From contig JAYMSP010000017.1 of NCBI GenBank assembly GCA_036897095.1, positions 55,828 to 119,827 of the forward strand: 64,000 nt of DNA, read 5' to 3'. How positions within the stretch are numbered: the stretch's first letter is position 1; the number at the start of each line of letters is the position of its first letter. A program made the translations under genes and the position numbers. Source of the DNA: Plantago elongata. Lineage: Eukaryota > Streptophyta > Magnoliopsida > Lamiales > Plantaginaceae. Positions 12,401 to 22,668 of the stretch are shown piece after piece. The notes below the pieces were generated by a model that searched no databases, had not been told where the DNA came from, and worked only from the letters and a program-made list of their open reading frames with translations.

Positions 12401-12873
12401 ACAATGTCACTGAATGTGGTATTTCAGCAACATCATTTGAAGATAGGTGTTATTTTGGTGCTAAAGTTGAAGACAGCTTCTTAATAAAAAAGAGAATAAA
12501 GTTTAGAGTGAATGCTGGTCAGATAACAGATACCCGTCAAGGAGCCTACGGTGGAAGTATTGAAGCCACTTTGAGAGGAAAGGACTACCCTGTGAGGGAT
12601 GAGAAGGTCAGCATGTTAATGACAGTTCTCTCTTGTGACAAGGAGACAGTTGTAGGTGGGGAACTACAGTCTGACATCAGATTGAGCCGAGGTACAACAA
12701 TGTCTCTAAATGCCAATTTGAACAGTCGAAAGATGGGTCAGGTACGCTTACAGCTAAACAGTTCTGAGCACATGGAAATCGCTTTGATTGCAGTTTTTGC
12801 CATTTTTAGAGGCTTGTTTAGAAAGAAATCATCGAACAACCTTGTCAGTGAAGAAACCCTGGAAACTGGGTAA
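9453..12873 (+). CDS. TOC90: Translocase of chloroplast 90, TOC159-family GTPase
   Basis: Outer-envelope receptor GTPase of the TOC complex that recognises plastid preproteins. Three coding exons: 9453-9461, 9794-9929 and 10616-12873, giving 800 residues (Arabidopsis TOC90 is about 793). The first coding exon holds only Met-Leu-Gln and fits in phase 0. The AIG1/Toc G domain has the P-loop GKTGVGKSS near residue 183 and DTPG near 230. A membrane-anchor (M) domain follows, with acidic stretch EIEDEDDYD in between, and a hydrophobic C-terminal end (IALIAVFAIF). The long acidic A-domain of TOC159/132/120 is absent, which is the hallmark of TOC90. Intron 2 contains a SINE at 10206. The splice choice for the 9-nt exon is an inference; the large exon is certain. 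Confidence 0.9.
10206..10315 (-). mobile_element. tRNA-derived SINE in TOC90 intron 2
   Basis: Read on the minus strand it begins with AGCTCAGTTGGTAAGACGC (tRNA A-box region), then GGTCGGGTTCGAGTC (B-box), and ends in an oligo-A tail seen as T-rich sequence at 10201-10218. It is flanked by direct repeats GAATACATCTTCCATTTT (10188-10205) and GAATACATCTTCATTTT (10316-10332), a target-site duplication differing by one base. The A-box segment TACCAACTGAGC is tandemly doubled. Length about 110 bp. Confidence 0.85.
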
Positions 12874-14178
12874 CATTTTTTATCCATCTAATGTTTGCTG
12901 CTCTGATACTTGTCTGTTGTGTCTGCCTCGAGATCATAATTTTACCAATACGATGCGAGGGTCTACAACGTTCAGGGAAGACGCTAGGTTCGATTGGTGT
13001 TTGCACTGGTTCTGGGAAGATTCTAGGTTTTATTGGTGTTGCACCGATCGCGTTGCTGTACAGCAGCAGAATTTTGTAACCTGCATATACATACTGGTTA
13101 GAAAACCAAATGTACAATAAAAAGATCGTACTATTCAAATAGTTGGAGTTACATCAGACTTTTGAAAGTTACACAAGAGTCTGTGATAATTGAATAGAAG
13201 AATCTATAAAGGATTGAGCATTAAATATACTACTTAGATATGGTGCATCCATCTGACGAGGAAGGTCAAACGAGTTGATGTGTATTGTTCACCATCATTC
13301 GTTTAGAAAATAGGGTTCTTCCCACACAATTGATGCTATAGCATCAGTACTACTGTGCAAGTCAAATTTCTAATATTCATCTTTTTCAAGAGATTTTATG
13401 CTTAAATATACATATTCCCTTGTCTTCTGCAAAATAAAATGTCAAACCCACACATGTGCAACTTGTGAATGGCATACAATTCTGTAGAAAAAGAGGGAAA
13501 TGCATTCAATGTGACAGATGAAAGGTAAGATGAATGTCAAATTGTTAAGGATGATAATCTTCCTCAAATTGTTAGCAAAGGAGGATAACCAATCGTAATT
13601 TATGCACGCCGTTCCTCTCTTTTTCATACTTTTTTTTCAAAAAAGAAAAAAAAAACTTTTATTATTGGCAACTGGCATGTATCCTTTAGAAGAGATAAAA
13701 GGTCAAGGGAAATGGGCAAAACCTAGTGGCACATGTGTCTGGTTCATGACCAGTGGAAGATAAGATCTAGATGCCAAATCCATATATACTAGTCAACAAC
13801 TCAATAGATAGCTAATTTGCAAAACATAATTTTACTCCACATGATTATGGTTCTTGATCTGGATCATTAATATTGTTATTTTTTAAATATATTAATTGTG
13901 TTTCTTCAACGTTATATGATCAACTCTTGTCTATTGAATAAGAGTGGAATTGGGAAGGGTCCAGGTAAAACAAGAGCATATGATCATAACCATGGCCTGG
14001 AAATAATGCACATGATAATTGGAATGCCAAAAATAGCAAAGATGATGATGATAAAGTATGGAGAATTAAAAAATGCAAAACAGAAAGGGAAAGAATAATT
14101 CTATTTTACAGTAAATACATAAAAGAGGAAGTCACTGTAATCACTTGGAATATTAGACATCATCATCCATATCCCTCC
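12874..14178. other. TOC90 3' UTR then intergenic DNA upstream of MIR169
   Basis: The TOC90 3' UTR probably ends near 13125, where CAATAAAAAG is a plausible poly(A) signal. From there to the MIR169 TATA box nothing coding is seen. Confidence 0.5.
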
Positions 14179-14187
14179 TATAAATAG
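14179..14187 (+). promoter_or_regulatory. TATA box of the MIR169 transcription unit
   Basis: TATAAATAG in a C/T-rich context (CTCCTATAAATAGTG), about 78 bases upstream of the first hairpin. Position and sequence are typical of plant Pol II MIR promoters. A transcription start near 14210-14220 is inferred. Confidence 0.65.
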
Positions 14188-14256
14188 TGTGCTTGATCAT
14201 TCAAGAAAATAGGCAACCAACTAACTACAAACATGCAGAGTTGTTCTTGCATGAAG

Positions 14257-14383
14257 ATAAGAGTAGGTTTGATAGCCAAGGATGACTTGCCTGCAGCAAT
14301 ATGCACCAAACGAGTGGATTTCTCGGCTCGTTCGGTGTTTGCAGTCCAGGCAATCTCCTTGGCTAATCTGACGTGCTCTTACC
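14257..14383 (+). ncRNA. MIR169: MIR169 precursor hairpin, first of two
   Basis: The 5' arm contains TAGCCAAGGATGACTTGCCTG at 14273-14293, an exact miR169-family sequence that in plants guides cleavage of NF-YA mRNAs. The 3' arm contains GGCAATCTCCTTGGCTA at about 14350-14365, the star strand. Pairing extends below the duplex (TAAGAGTAGGTTTGA against TCTGACGTGCTCTTA) and above it (GCACCAAACGAG against CTCGTTCGGTG), giving a clean stem-loop of about 125 nt. A 65-codon frame starting at 14233 crosses the hairpin and is not treated as a protein gene. Confidence 0.93.
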
Positions 14384-14511
14384 TCTCATCACTCATGCGA
14401 GGGCTCCCTGCTTTTTACCTCAACCAATAAATAATAATATATATATGCATGTAGTAGAACATATAGGAATTTCAATATATGTTTTGCAGCTAGTAGAACA
14501 AGTGTGGCTTC

Positions 14512-14654
14512 ACATGGTGGGGAGAGTCTTGTTTGGTAGCCAAGGATGACTTGCCTGCTCCATTGTTGATCAATCAATGTCTCAATTTGATGGTTAATTA
14601 ATTTGGTTTCAGGCAGTCTCCTTGGCTATCCAGATAGACTCTTCCCCTTCATGT
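14512..14654 (+). ncRNA. MIR169: MIR169 precursor hairpin, second of two
   Basis: TAGCCAAGGATGACTTGCCTG recurs at 14537-14557 and its star GGCAGTCTCCTTGGCTAT lies at 14612-14629. The lower stem pairs ACATGGTGGGGAGAGTC with GACTCTTCCCCTTCATGT. It lies about 130 bases downstream of the first hairpin on the same strand with no second TATA box, so both are probably processed from one primary transcript. The loop sequence differs from hairpin one, so this is an established cluster and not a very recent duplication. Confidence 0.92.
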
Positions 14655-15302
14655 CAAGCTCCATCTTCTTCATCACAGGCCCCTTCAATCTATCTCTAAC
14701 GATAGTGTCCACGCATGTACTTTTACGCTTTATGTATGTATATGCTTTACATTTTTATACACATGGGTAATAAGCTACATATGCTTGAATAAATCTTGCA
14801 TGAGGATGTGTATATATACTGCATTGATCATATATGATATATGTATCTGGTTTTGCCTTCCATTTTACCTTATGCATGAGCAGAGATTTCAAGACTAAAG
14901 CTTTTATACACAGCAAACAAGAAAAAGAACTGTTATGGTTTACAAGAGGCAATGCAAGTAAAACAATCAAGTATTTGCAGCACAAAGTACAAACATCTGG
15001 GTAACTTGTTTTATATCTTGTGTGGCCTTTAGTTGGTAACTTACATGAAACTGCATGTATGTGTATACGGAAACCAGAAAGATAAAGGCAGTGAAACAAC
15101 TTGTATATGGTTATATGCCCTTTTCCACCGCTCACCTCCCTCCACCACCACCCCCTCCGATCTCCGCCTCTCCCTCTGCCTTATTCACATCCTCAGATCA
15201 ATTTTACTCTATCCCCATTGTGCAAAGACTTGACCTTGTTGCAAAAACTGACGCCCTTTTTAGGAAATTGACAGAATTGCAGGATTGATGACTAATTTTG
15301 AT

Positions 15303-15340
15303 TAAAAAAAATATTTAAAGGATAAATGTGAATCGAACCC
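15303..15340 (-). mobile_element. Severely truncated SINE copy with target duplication
   Basis: The core GGATAAATGTGAATCGAACC matches the B-box end of the SINE at 10206 (GCTAAATGGTGACTCGAACC). It is flanked by the exact 13-bp direct repeat GACTAATTTTGAT at 15290-15302 and 15341-15353. Only about 38 bases of the 3' half of the element remain, consistent with 5' truncation during insertion. Confidence 0.6.
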
Positions 15341-15765
15341 GACTAATTTTGATACATTGATGTCTCAAGAATGTGTTTTGGGGAGAATTAGAGATGGAGT
15401 TTTTTACTTTAATTTTTATATTTAACATTATATATTCTTTTAATTTTTTTATATTAATTTTTATCGTAATGTGAGGTTGCAGATGATTTGGATGTCAAAT
15501 CAAGACAAAGCCTTGACCGAGTGATGTGTCAACAAAAAGGACCATGGAGGCCTAAATTTGAAACAAATAGGACCAAGAATCACAAGGACACCAATGAGGG
15601 TACTGTATACGTCATTTGGAGCAAAGTTTAAAATGAAAAATATCTTTTTCTCAGTGAATATTAAAGCGGTGTTTCTTCCCGTAAAAACTCGAACTTGAAC
15701 ACTAGAACTTGAGATCTTTCTTTCTCATTTCTCAAGAGAACTGAAATACCTTAAACTATAGAACA

Positions 15766-15960
15766 GTAAAACCTCTATAAATTTACACTCGATAAATAAA
15801 TAACCTCGATAAAACTAATAATTTGTCCGGTCTCAAGTTGGAACCTATACAGAATTGGACCCCAATCGATAAAATAATAAGATAATAACTTTTTTGAAAT
15901 CCCAGTGTATATACATTGGTCCCAATATAATCATAAATTAATAAATACTAAAATATTTCA
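15766..15960. mobile_element. Common plant interspersed repeat, probable DNA-element remnant
   Basis: Starts CAGTAAAACCTCTATAAATT and continues with CTCGATAAATAAATAACCTC, a sequence type repeated throughout many dicot genomes and generally attributed to non-autonomous DNA transposons. The far end is not defined here. Family recognition is from memory of the sequence pattern. Confidence 0.35.
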
Positions 15961-16055
15961 TATATATAATTTCGAGTAAGAATAAAAGAACATCCATTGT
16001 CGCACATAACACGAACAAGTAGAAAAAAAAAGGTCTAGGTGTTTCAACGCACATA

Positions 16056-16225
16056 TGTTAATAACTCAAGGAGTTTCATGCACTTTTTTTTATAACTCTT
16101 AACTAATTTAATAACTCAGGGGGTTTTCGCGTACAGTTTTTAATAACTCAAGAGGATTTGGTACTAATTTGTTAATTTAAGAGTGTTTTGTGCAAATGTA
16201 CAATAACTTAGGGGTGTATTTTACA
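16056..16225. repeat. Degenerate tandem repeat, about 50-bp unit
   Basis: Phrases of the form TTAATAACTCAAGGAGTTT, TTAATAACTCAGGGGGTTTT, TTAATAACTCAAGAGGATTT and AATAACTTAGGGGTGTATTT follow each other, each preceded by a variable T-rich or GCAC-containing stretch. Four recognisable units, strongly diverged. Confidence 0.6.
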
Positions 16226-16537
16226 TTTAACCCATTGTGTAAAACATTGTAATTAAATTTTTTCCCATATGAATTGATTTGTGTTGATAATATACTTAAA
16301 TTTAAAAGAAAAGTCGATGTGAAACACAGAACACGTATGAAAGACCAATGAGCAATTTATTCCGAACCTAAGGCGAGTTGACATATTTGCCACTGCATGG
16401 TTGCATAATTTACAAGAAGCAGCACTCCCTCTTTGTCTTGTTCGTATTCTGATTTCCACTGGTACTAGTAAATCTGAAATTCATTCATTTTGTTCGGTCA
16501 AAACAAGAGAGCTCAGCTCCTCCGTTGAGATTCAGTC

Positions 16538-18410
16538 ATGGCGCAAAAATGGGTGATTCTAGCTCAAGCTATCTGTATTCTTGCTGCTCTATCCTTTGTC
16601 TCAGCTTCAGAAGGTCCCTTCATCCTCGCTCACAAGAAAGCTTCAATCACCAGGCTCAAATCCGGCTCTGACCGTGTTTCTGTTACCATCGATGTCTACA
16701 ATCAAGGATTAGCGTATGAATTCTATGCCTATTATATCCGTTTCGCTTTCCTTTTTTGTTTTTATTCGCTTGATTTCTCAGATCTGTATTTCCTGATTTT
16801 CATTCGATTATCTTGCTTGCTTCAATGTCAAATATGGTAGTTTCATTAATTAACTTTGCTGATCTCAATCGATTTTGGTAGACGAACTTAGATCGGATTC
16901 ATTTTAGGTAATATTTATCTTTTTTAGATTCTATAAATAATGTTTTACGGATTTAGTGGTGAAAAGGGATATATGTATTTATTGCCCATTCTCTAAAGTG
17001 TAATCTATGGGTATTCATTTTATTATGGCTCATGATGCATATTGTTGATCAATGATTAATGGTAACACTAACTATTGAGCTTTTCAAATTAGCCTTTGAT
17101 ATCATGCCACAACTGTTCTGCAGTTATTTGATTATTGTAGTAGGAGATTAACAATTAAAAAGCTCTTCTGGAAATGCTTGATAGACTGGTTGTTGAATTC
17201 TGATAACATCAAGTGGACGCATGCACTGTGGCTGGTGTGGTTTAATCCTAGAATCATATTCTGATGCATTATGCTTGTGGATTTATAGCTCAATTTCTTA
17301 TATGTCGATTCGTGGTGGCTTAAGATTGTTGATGGTTGATTAATGGTGTGTAACCATCAAGCTATTGAAAATAGCCTCACACATTGTCGAGGAATTTTCA
17401 ACAGTTAGTATTTGATAATTGTAGTCTTCTTGCAGAAATGCAATTTTTTGGTCAGACATATATGTTTTGCTTTGTTATGTGTGATCAAATGATATTCTGA
17501 TGCATTATGCTTCTGGATGTGTAGGACTGCATACGACTTAACTCTGAACGATGATAGCTGGTCTAATGGTATTTTTGAGATTGTCAGTGGCAACACTTCG
17601 GTGTCATGGGAAAGGCTTGATGCGTAAGTAGAGAATATTCACCATGTCATCTATTCCGTACTATCCGTTAGTTACTCTGAATGTGTCTAATTGCCTTTCT
17701 TGATAACTGAATATTTCCAGAGGTACTGTTCTGTCCCACTCCTTTGAGCTGGAGGGAAAGACTAAGACTGTTTTCTATGGTGCACCAGCTGTTATTAAAT
17801 TCCGCATCCCCACATCATCTGTGTTACAGGTATGCATTTGGTAGTGTTACTTATGGTCTATGTTATGCATCTCTACCTTGCTGTTTTTGGTCCTTACTGA
17901 GCTGATTGTTTTGTCAGGAGTCATACTCAACTCCAATCCTCCCCTTGGATGTTCTCGCAGATAGGGCTCCAGAGAAGAAGTTTGACTGGGTAAGGTTTTG
18001 AAATTAGTACATGGCCAGATTCCTTTGTCCCATGTTTGTCGAATGAAACCTTATTTTCTTTTCTTTTTTGCTCCCTTGACATGGAATTGTTGGCGGCTGT
18101 GAATATCATCCAGGCTAAGGTATGATTTGCTATTGTTCATTATTTTCTTTATAACTGTGTTATATCAGTCATTTTGTTGTTTTACTGGCTTGGCCTTGGG
18201 CTATTGTCAACATTGGTGGTACATTTATTGGTTTGCCTGTGGTAACAGTTTAAATTCTTCATCTGCTCACTACTAATATTCCTCTTGCAGAGAATTTTGG
18301 CAAAATATGGATCTCTAGTTTCAGTGACAACTTTCGTTGTGCTGTTCATATACTTAGTTGCTTCTCCATCAAAATCCACTGCTGGCAAGGGGGGCAAGAA
18401 GAAGCGCTAA
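16538..18410 (+). CDS. Translocon-associated protein subunit beta (TRAP-beta/SSR2)
   Basis: ER membrane subunit that accompanies the Sec61 translocon. Six exons: 16538-16713, 17525-17623, 17721-17829, 17918-17989, 18114-18119 and 18291-18410, giving 193 residues. Residues 1-23 form a signal peptide (ILAALSFVSAS end). The lumenal domain has the family run NQGLATAYDLTLNDDSW and the late VLQESYSTPILPLDVLADRAP. One transmembrane segment (VSVTTFVVLFIYLVA) lies near the C-terminus, followed by a basic tail ending GKGGKKKR, as expected for a short cytosolic end. Exon 5 is a 6-nt micro-exon (GCTAAG, Ala-Lys) needed to restore the family run W-A-K-R-I-L-A-K-Y-G. Confidence 0.93.
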
Positions 18411-19938
18411 TGAGTACATCCACTCTATATGATTAAGGTGCATTCGAGGTGCCTGGCCAATGCGTTTTGAGTAGTCCGTCCTGATCAGCAGTAACATAGT
18501 TCTGTTATAATTTAATACTGTGGAGTTGCTAGAATGTTCCATTTAGAAGTGAGATAGCTTGGTAAACTTTCCGGCAGTGTTTTTACTCTTGGAGTCCAAA
18601 GCTTTCATTTTCTGTTGTGTACGAGTCTTGCTGCTCCAGATTCATGTCTGTTTTTTGCTTTCGCCCAGAACTGCAGTTCAATTTTGTAACATTTTCTTTG
18701 GCTTAGCAACATTAATCAGTTTTGGCAAGGGGAAAAGTAGAGCTTCAATTTTACTTGATTGAACATGCAAACATTTCTCAATTAATTGGGGAAAAGTGCT
18801 GCCTAAGAGCCATTTTGACATCTCAATTCCGGAATTAGATTCCACACAAGTGATCTCTAGTTCAGAAAATGGTCATTTATACAACTTGACTGTATCACAT
18901 AATGACTCTGTAGATATACAACTTGATTGTGTTTATAAGTTGAAACTATACCGTATTTATGTCACTATGTGAAGATTTAAAATTTGAATGTATTTATAAG
19001 TTGAAGATATGCGAAAGCGTACTTCTTGAGGGTATCTACTTGTATGATTGCCACATTTTTGTTAAATTTGTCTAACGGATGTAGCAAAGTGCAAAATGAC
19101 ATAATGAAGGTCGAAATGTATTTATTTATTACAACAATTTGTGAAAGTAAATTCTTGTGACAGTTCCGAGAATCATGCAATATTGTATATTAATTGTGTG
19201 GTATTGTGTGTAAATTGTAGATTTTTGTGTATTTGAGAATTATGTATTGTTGTATACTAATTGTGAAGCCGAATTTTTTTAGGTTGAATTTTCAGGACTT
19301 TCTGGACTCTCAAAATAGTTTCTAATTTATTTCTCTTCTCGCCCACTTTCTGAGTCATTCATTATGTAGGAGTAGATTGAACCGAAAATTGAAAATCGAA
19401 TTGAATATTCAGTTTTGGTTGATTGTAACCGCCATTTGAAGAAATCCAAGCGTAACTAGAATTATTGTTAATTTTTTATAACCGTCAATTATGAACTTAA
19501 CTGAGAATTATATAACGGTTTCAATCGACGGTTAACTTCAGGTTAAGTTAAAAAGAAAAACCGGGAATTATCTATTAAGTATTAATAATAAATAATTTCA
19601 AAAACTTTGTTATAACAAACCGGAGGCTCAAATTGACGAATTAATAATTATGAAATGTTCGATTTGTAATCGTCCATAATAATAACCGAACCGTAACGGT
19701 CGGATCCCAACGGCTACGGTCGGTAAGTTTTCATGAGATTAACCGACGGTTAAACCAGGTGTATATAGGAGTACTAGTCAACTGCAAAACAAGAAGAGGG
19801 CCAATCCGAAGAGATTAACTGAATCTTGTTCGTCATCTTGAACCTAACAACAGTTTCGTTTGGTGCCCAGAAAGTCTCCGATTGGTTTGTGTTGATAAGG
19901 AGGCGAATAATCCAATCCATTGGAATCAGATCATCAAA
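18411..19938. other. TRAP-beta 3' UTR and repeat-like intergenic DNA
   Basis: The 3' UTR probably reaches about 18770. The stretch 19380-19760 is rich in ACCG/CGGT motifs (AACCGAACCGTAACGGTCGG) of the kind seen in old plant repeats, but ends could not be fixed. No coding signal; the CYSTM leader starts near 19790. Confidence 0.45.
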
Positions 19939-22024
19939 ATGAGCTATCAAAAAGTGCCTCATGACCACTATCCTCCTCCAGGTCAATTTGAACTCCAATC
20001 TCTTCTATATTCAAACAAGATCAATCGTTTTCTTTACTTGTCTATCTTTGTTGCCTAATCTGATCATATGTGAAATTGGGTCAATTTACGTTGTAATTCA
20101 TTCTTTCTCGAATATTAGGTATTATTTTGTGTTTTAATCAGCTGTATCTGGTACTGTATTTTTTCAATGTTGATCTCTTCTCTATTTTGAGCTGTTAAAT
20201 TCTTCTTGTTGCCTGATCGTGTGTAAGATTTCGTGGATTTATTATGTAATATCTCTACTTATGCTCAATTGATTTTATTTTTTTAATTCAGGATAATGGT
20301 CAATACAATTTTCATCTCTTCTTCCATTGTGAATGATCATTTGATTTGCAAAATGCTCTCTAAGTGTCTATTCATATGCCTTTTTCTAGAATTGTCCTTT
20401 CTTATGTCAAATTCCTGATAATGTACTCTGGTTTTCTTATATTGTTTGTCCATTTGCTACGTATATTCTTCTGTTTTAGTTGTTAAATTCTCTCTTATTA
20501 CCTAATCATATGAGAAACCTTACACTGGTTTTATTTCTGATGGTCGGCAGGATACGGGTCGGCATATCCTCCTCCTCCATCAGCACCACCCCAAGAGGGC
20601 CATCCATATCCCCCGCCGCCCCCTTCCGGCTATCCATACCCCCCTCCACCAGGGTACCCATACCCACCTCCCCAACAAGGTGGTGGTTATCAAGGCTATT
20701 TCAACCCTGGTTACCCTCCACCACCTCCTCCTCCACCTCATTGTGACCATCATCACCATCACCATGACCATGATGGCGATGGCTGTTCCTCCTTTTTACG
20801 CGGCTGGTATGTTTTTCTTTTTCTTCTTTTTGCTTTTTTTCTTTGCTGCTGCTTATGCCAATGTTATCTTTATTCTGCATATTAGACTGATTTAAGATGG
20901 TATTGGAGATCTCAAAATATCTCATACCGTTTGACAATCAGTCCATTGTTTGCTTCCCTTGGTATGCTCCAAGTGATTTATGTGTGTACATTTGGGTAAT
21001 TGATACATTTGTGATGTGTACCTTTGGCTTAACTGATTTAGTGAGCTATTTAAATTAGTTCCATCATGTGCTCAATCAAGAGTGTCCGAGTGAGTGTGTG
21101 AGTGACTGGGTGTCATCCAAGCATATTCATATCCCCTGTCCTTTCGCTTGCTAGTTGCTTGCTGGTGATCTAGTGAGTTAGAGTAAATGGATGAGTTGAT
21201 CATGTTTTGGTTAATAATTATATAAGATACTGCATTTTACTCAAGAGAGGTTCGTCAATCACCGTCCCATATTTTATACTTCCACCATATCTCATCACAC
21301 ATTAGCATATTTGCATCTAATGATAAAATCATGAGTTGTACCTATTTCTAGGGGAAATTTGTAGATTTGGCTGACCAACTTCTCGAGAGTCTAGGGCAAA
21401 GGATAAAAGTCCCAGGGATGGAATTTGGAAAAACTATGATAGAAAAGAATTTAAGTATATAAAGAAACAAGATCTTGGTTTGGCATTTAACATTTTCTTG
21501 ATATATTTGTATCCAAATTTTTGTGACTCTTGCATATCCAAGTAAGTATCCATATTAGTACCCATATCCTTATTGGTGCTTCATAGCTACAAAGAGGTAC
21601 ATGTTTAAAGGTTTTAACCACAATTCTCATAATGTCTCAACAACTCCATTCATTCACCATGAAATCTTTTTTTTTTTTTTGTAACGGCAAAGGTGATTCG
21701 CCATGAAATCTTGCTTATAAAATTTATAAAGCAGGAAAAGAAAAGAAAAAGCTACTCCTCGCCGAACTACTTCCCAGTTCCCATGAAAGGATGGCCATTC
21801 CCTGTTTGTTATGATCTCAGTTTATGCTGTTCGTTCATGTTATCCCGTTTTGCCTTTTCTCTAAAGGGTGCAAATCCTGTGCCTTGTTGAGGGACAAAAT
21901 GTAAAGTATATTATTTCTTCCTATACGAGCCATTGGTTTGGATATAATGTATCTCTTGTCCTTGTGCAGTCTGGCTGCCCTGTGTTGCTGCTGTATATTG
22001 GAAGAATGCTGTTGCTGTTTCTGA
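19939..22024 (+). CDS. Cysteine-rich transmembrane (CYSTM) module protein
   Basis: Small membrane-associated protein of the CYSTM family, linked in plants to stress tolerance. Three exons: 19939-19981, 20551-20806 and 21970-22024, giving 117 residues. The N-terminal part is Pro/Tyr-rich with repeats such as GYPYPPP. A His/Asp cluster (HCDHHHHHHHDHDGDG) follows and could bind metal. The C-terminus CLAALCCCCILEECCCCF is the diagnostic CYSTM motif and is encoded almost entirely by the last 55-nt exon, so a model ending at exon 2 would lose it. The start is the first ATG in frame and gives MSYQKVPHDHYPPPG, typical of the family. Intron 2 contains a truncated SINE. Confidence 0.9.
21669..21700 (-). 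mobile_element. Truncated SINE remnant in a CYSTM intron
   Basis: An oligo-T followed by GTAACGGCAAAGGTGATTCG matches the 3' end of the SINE at 10206 (GAAACGGCTAAATGGTGACTCG). It is flanked by the exact 12-bp repeat CCATGAAATCTT at 21657-21668 and 21701-21712. About 32 bases of element remain. Confidence 0.7.
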
Positions 22025-22668
22025 GCATTCCAATGTGCCTCCGTGCCCTTCACTTGTATTGATGCACTATTCCAGTCTCATGGAAATATTATCGAGTACC
22101 GACAATGTATTATTTCTTTAGGATTTCCAATATGACAATTCTCCCAACTACTGAAATATATTTGTAATGCTTGCGTGAATTGTTTCTTGTAACTTCTGTA
22201 AAAGAATTCTTTCCTTTCATTTGTAGGAAATGCACCTTTAAACTTAAATAATATCTGAGCCTTTGTTTGTAGTGAACATACGGCCTTGCCCAAGTTAGAT
22301 GCAACTTTTGATACCAACAAAATATGCATCACATTCACTTGTAATTATGCAATGATGGATATTTATGGGAAGCAAGAAAATACTTGGCTTTCTGTAGTTC
22401 TTGCAGTGTGCTATCTAGTTCCCAAAAAATGCTGATATTTGGATCAAAACTATTAGAGCAGAATTGTGATATATTATCATATCACCACTGCAATGAATTT
22501 CAATTGATCATCAATCATATTCATAACAAGAACTGAAAACACAAATCCATTCAACTAGAAATCCATGAATAGCCATAATTCCCATACATAGTACTTCATT
22601 CAAACAAAGCATGTCTACTTGATACAGAAAAACATTAAATGCTCCGTTAGGAGCACCTGGTCGTCGTT
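22025..22668. other. Convergent 3' ends of the CYSTM and AFB2 genes
   Basis: Non-coding DNA between two stop codons on opposite strands. It should contain both 3' UTRs and poly(A) sites. No other structure seen. Confidence 0.5.

Larger units (their letters stand above)
14655..16537. other. Intergenic DNA with repeat remnants
   Basis: Holds the probable 3' end of the MIR169 transcript. A 77-codon proline-rich open frame at 15055-15288 (ending VQRLDLVAKTDALFRKLTEL) has no recognised relatives and is left uncalled. Also present are a SINE remnant, a common plant interspersed repeat and a short degenerate tandem repeat, listed separately. Confidence 0.5.

Noticed and set aside
15055-15288. 77-codon frame ending in LDLVAKTDALFRKLTEL
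   Set aside because: The tail looks protein-like but no family is recognised, the N-terminal part is low-complexity and no gene structure surrounds it.
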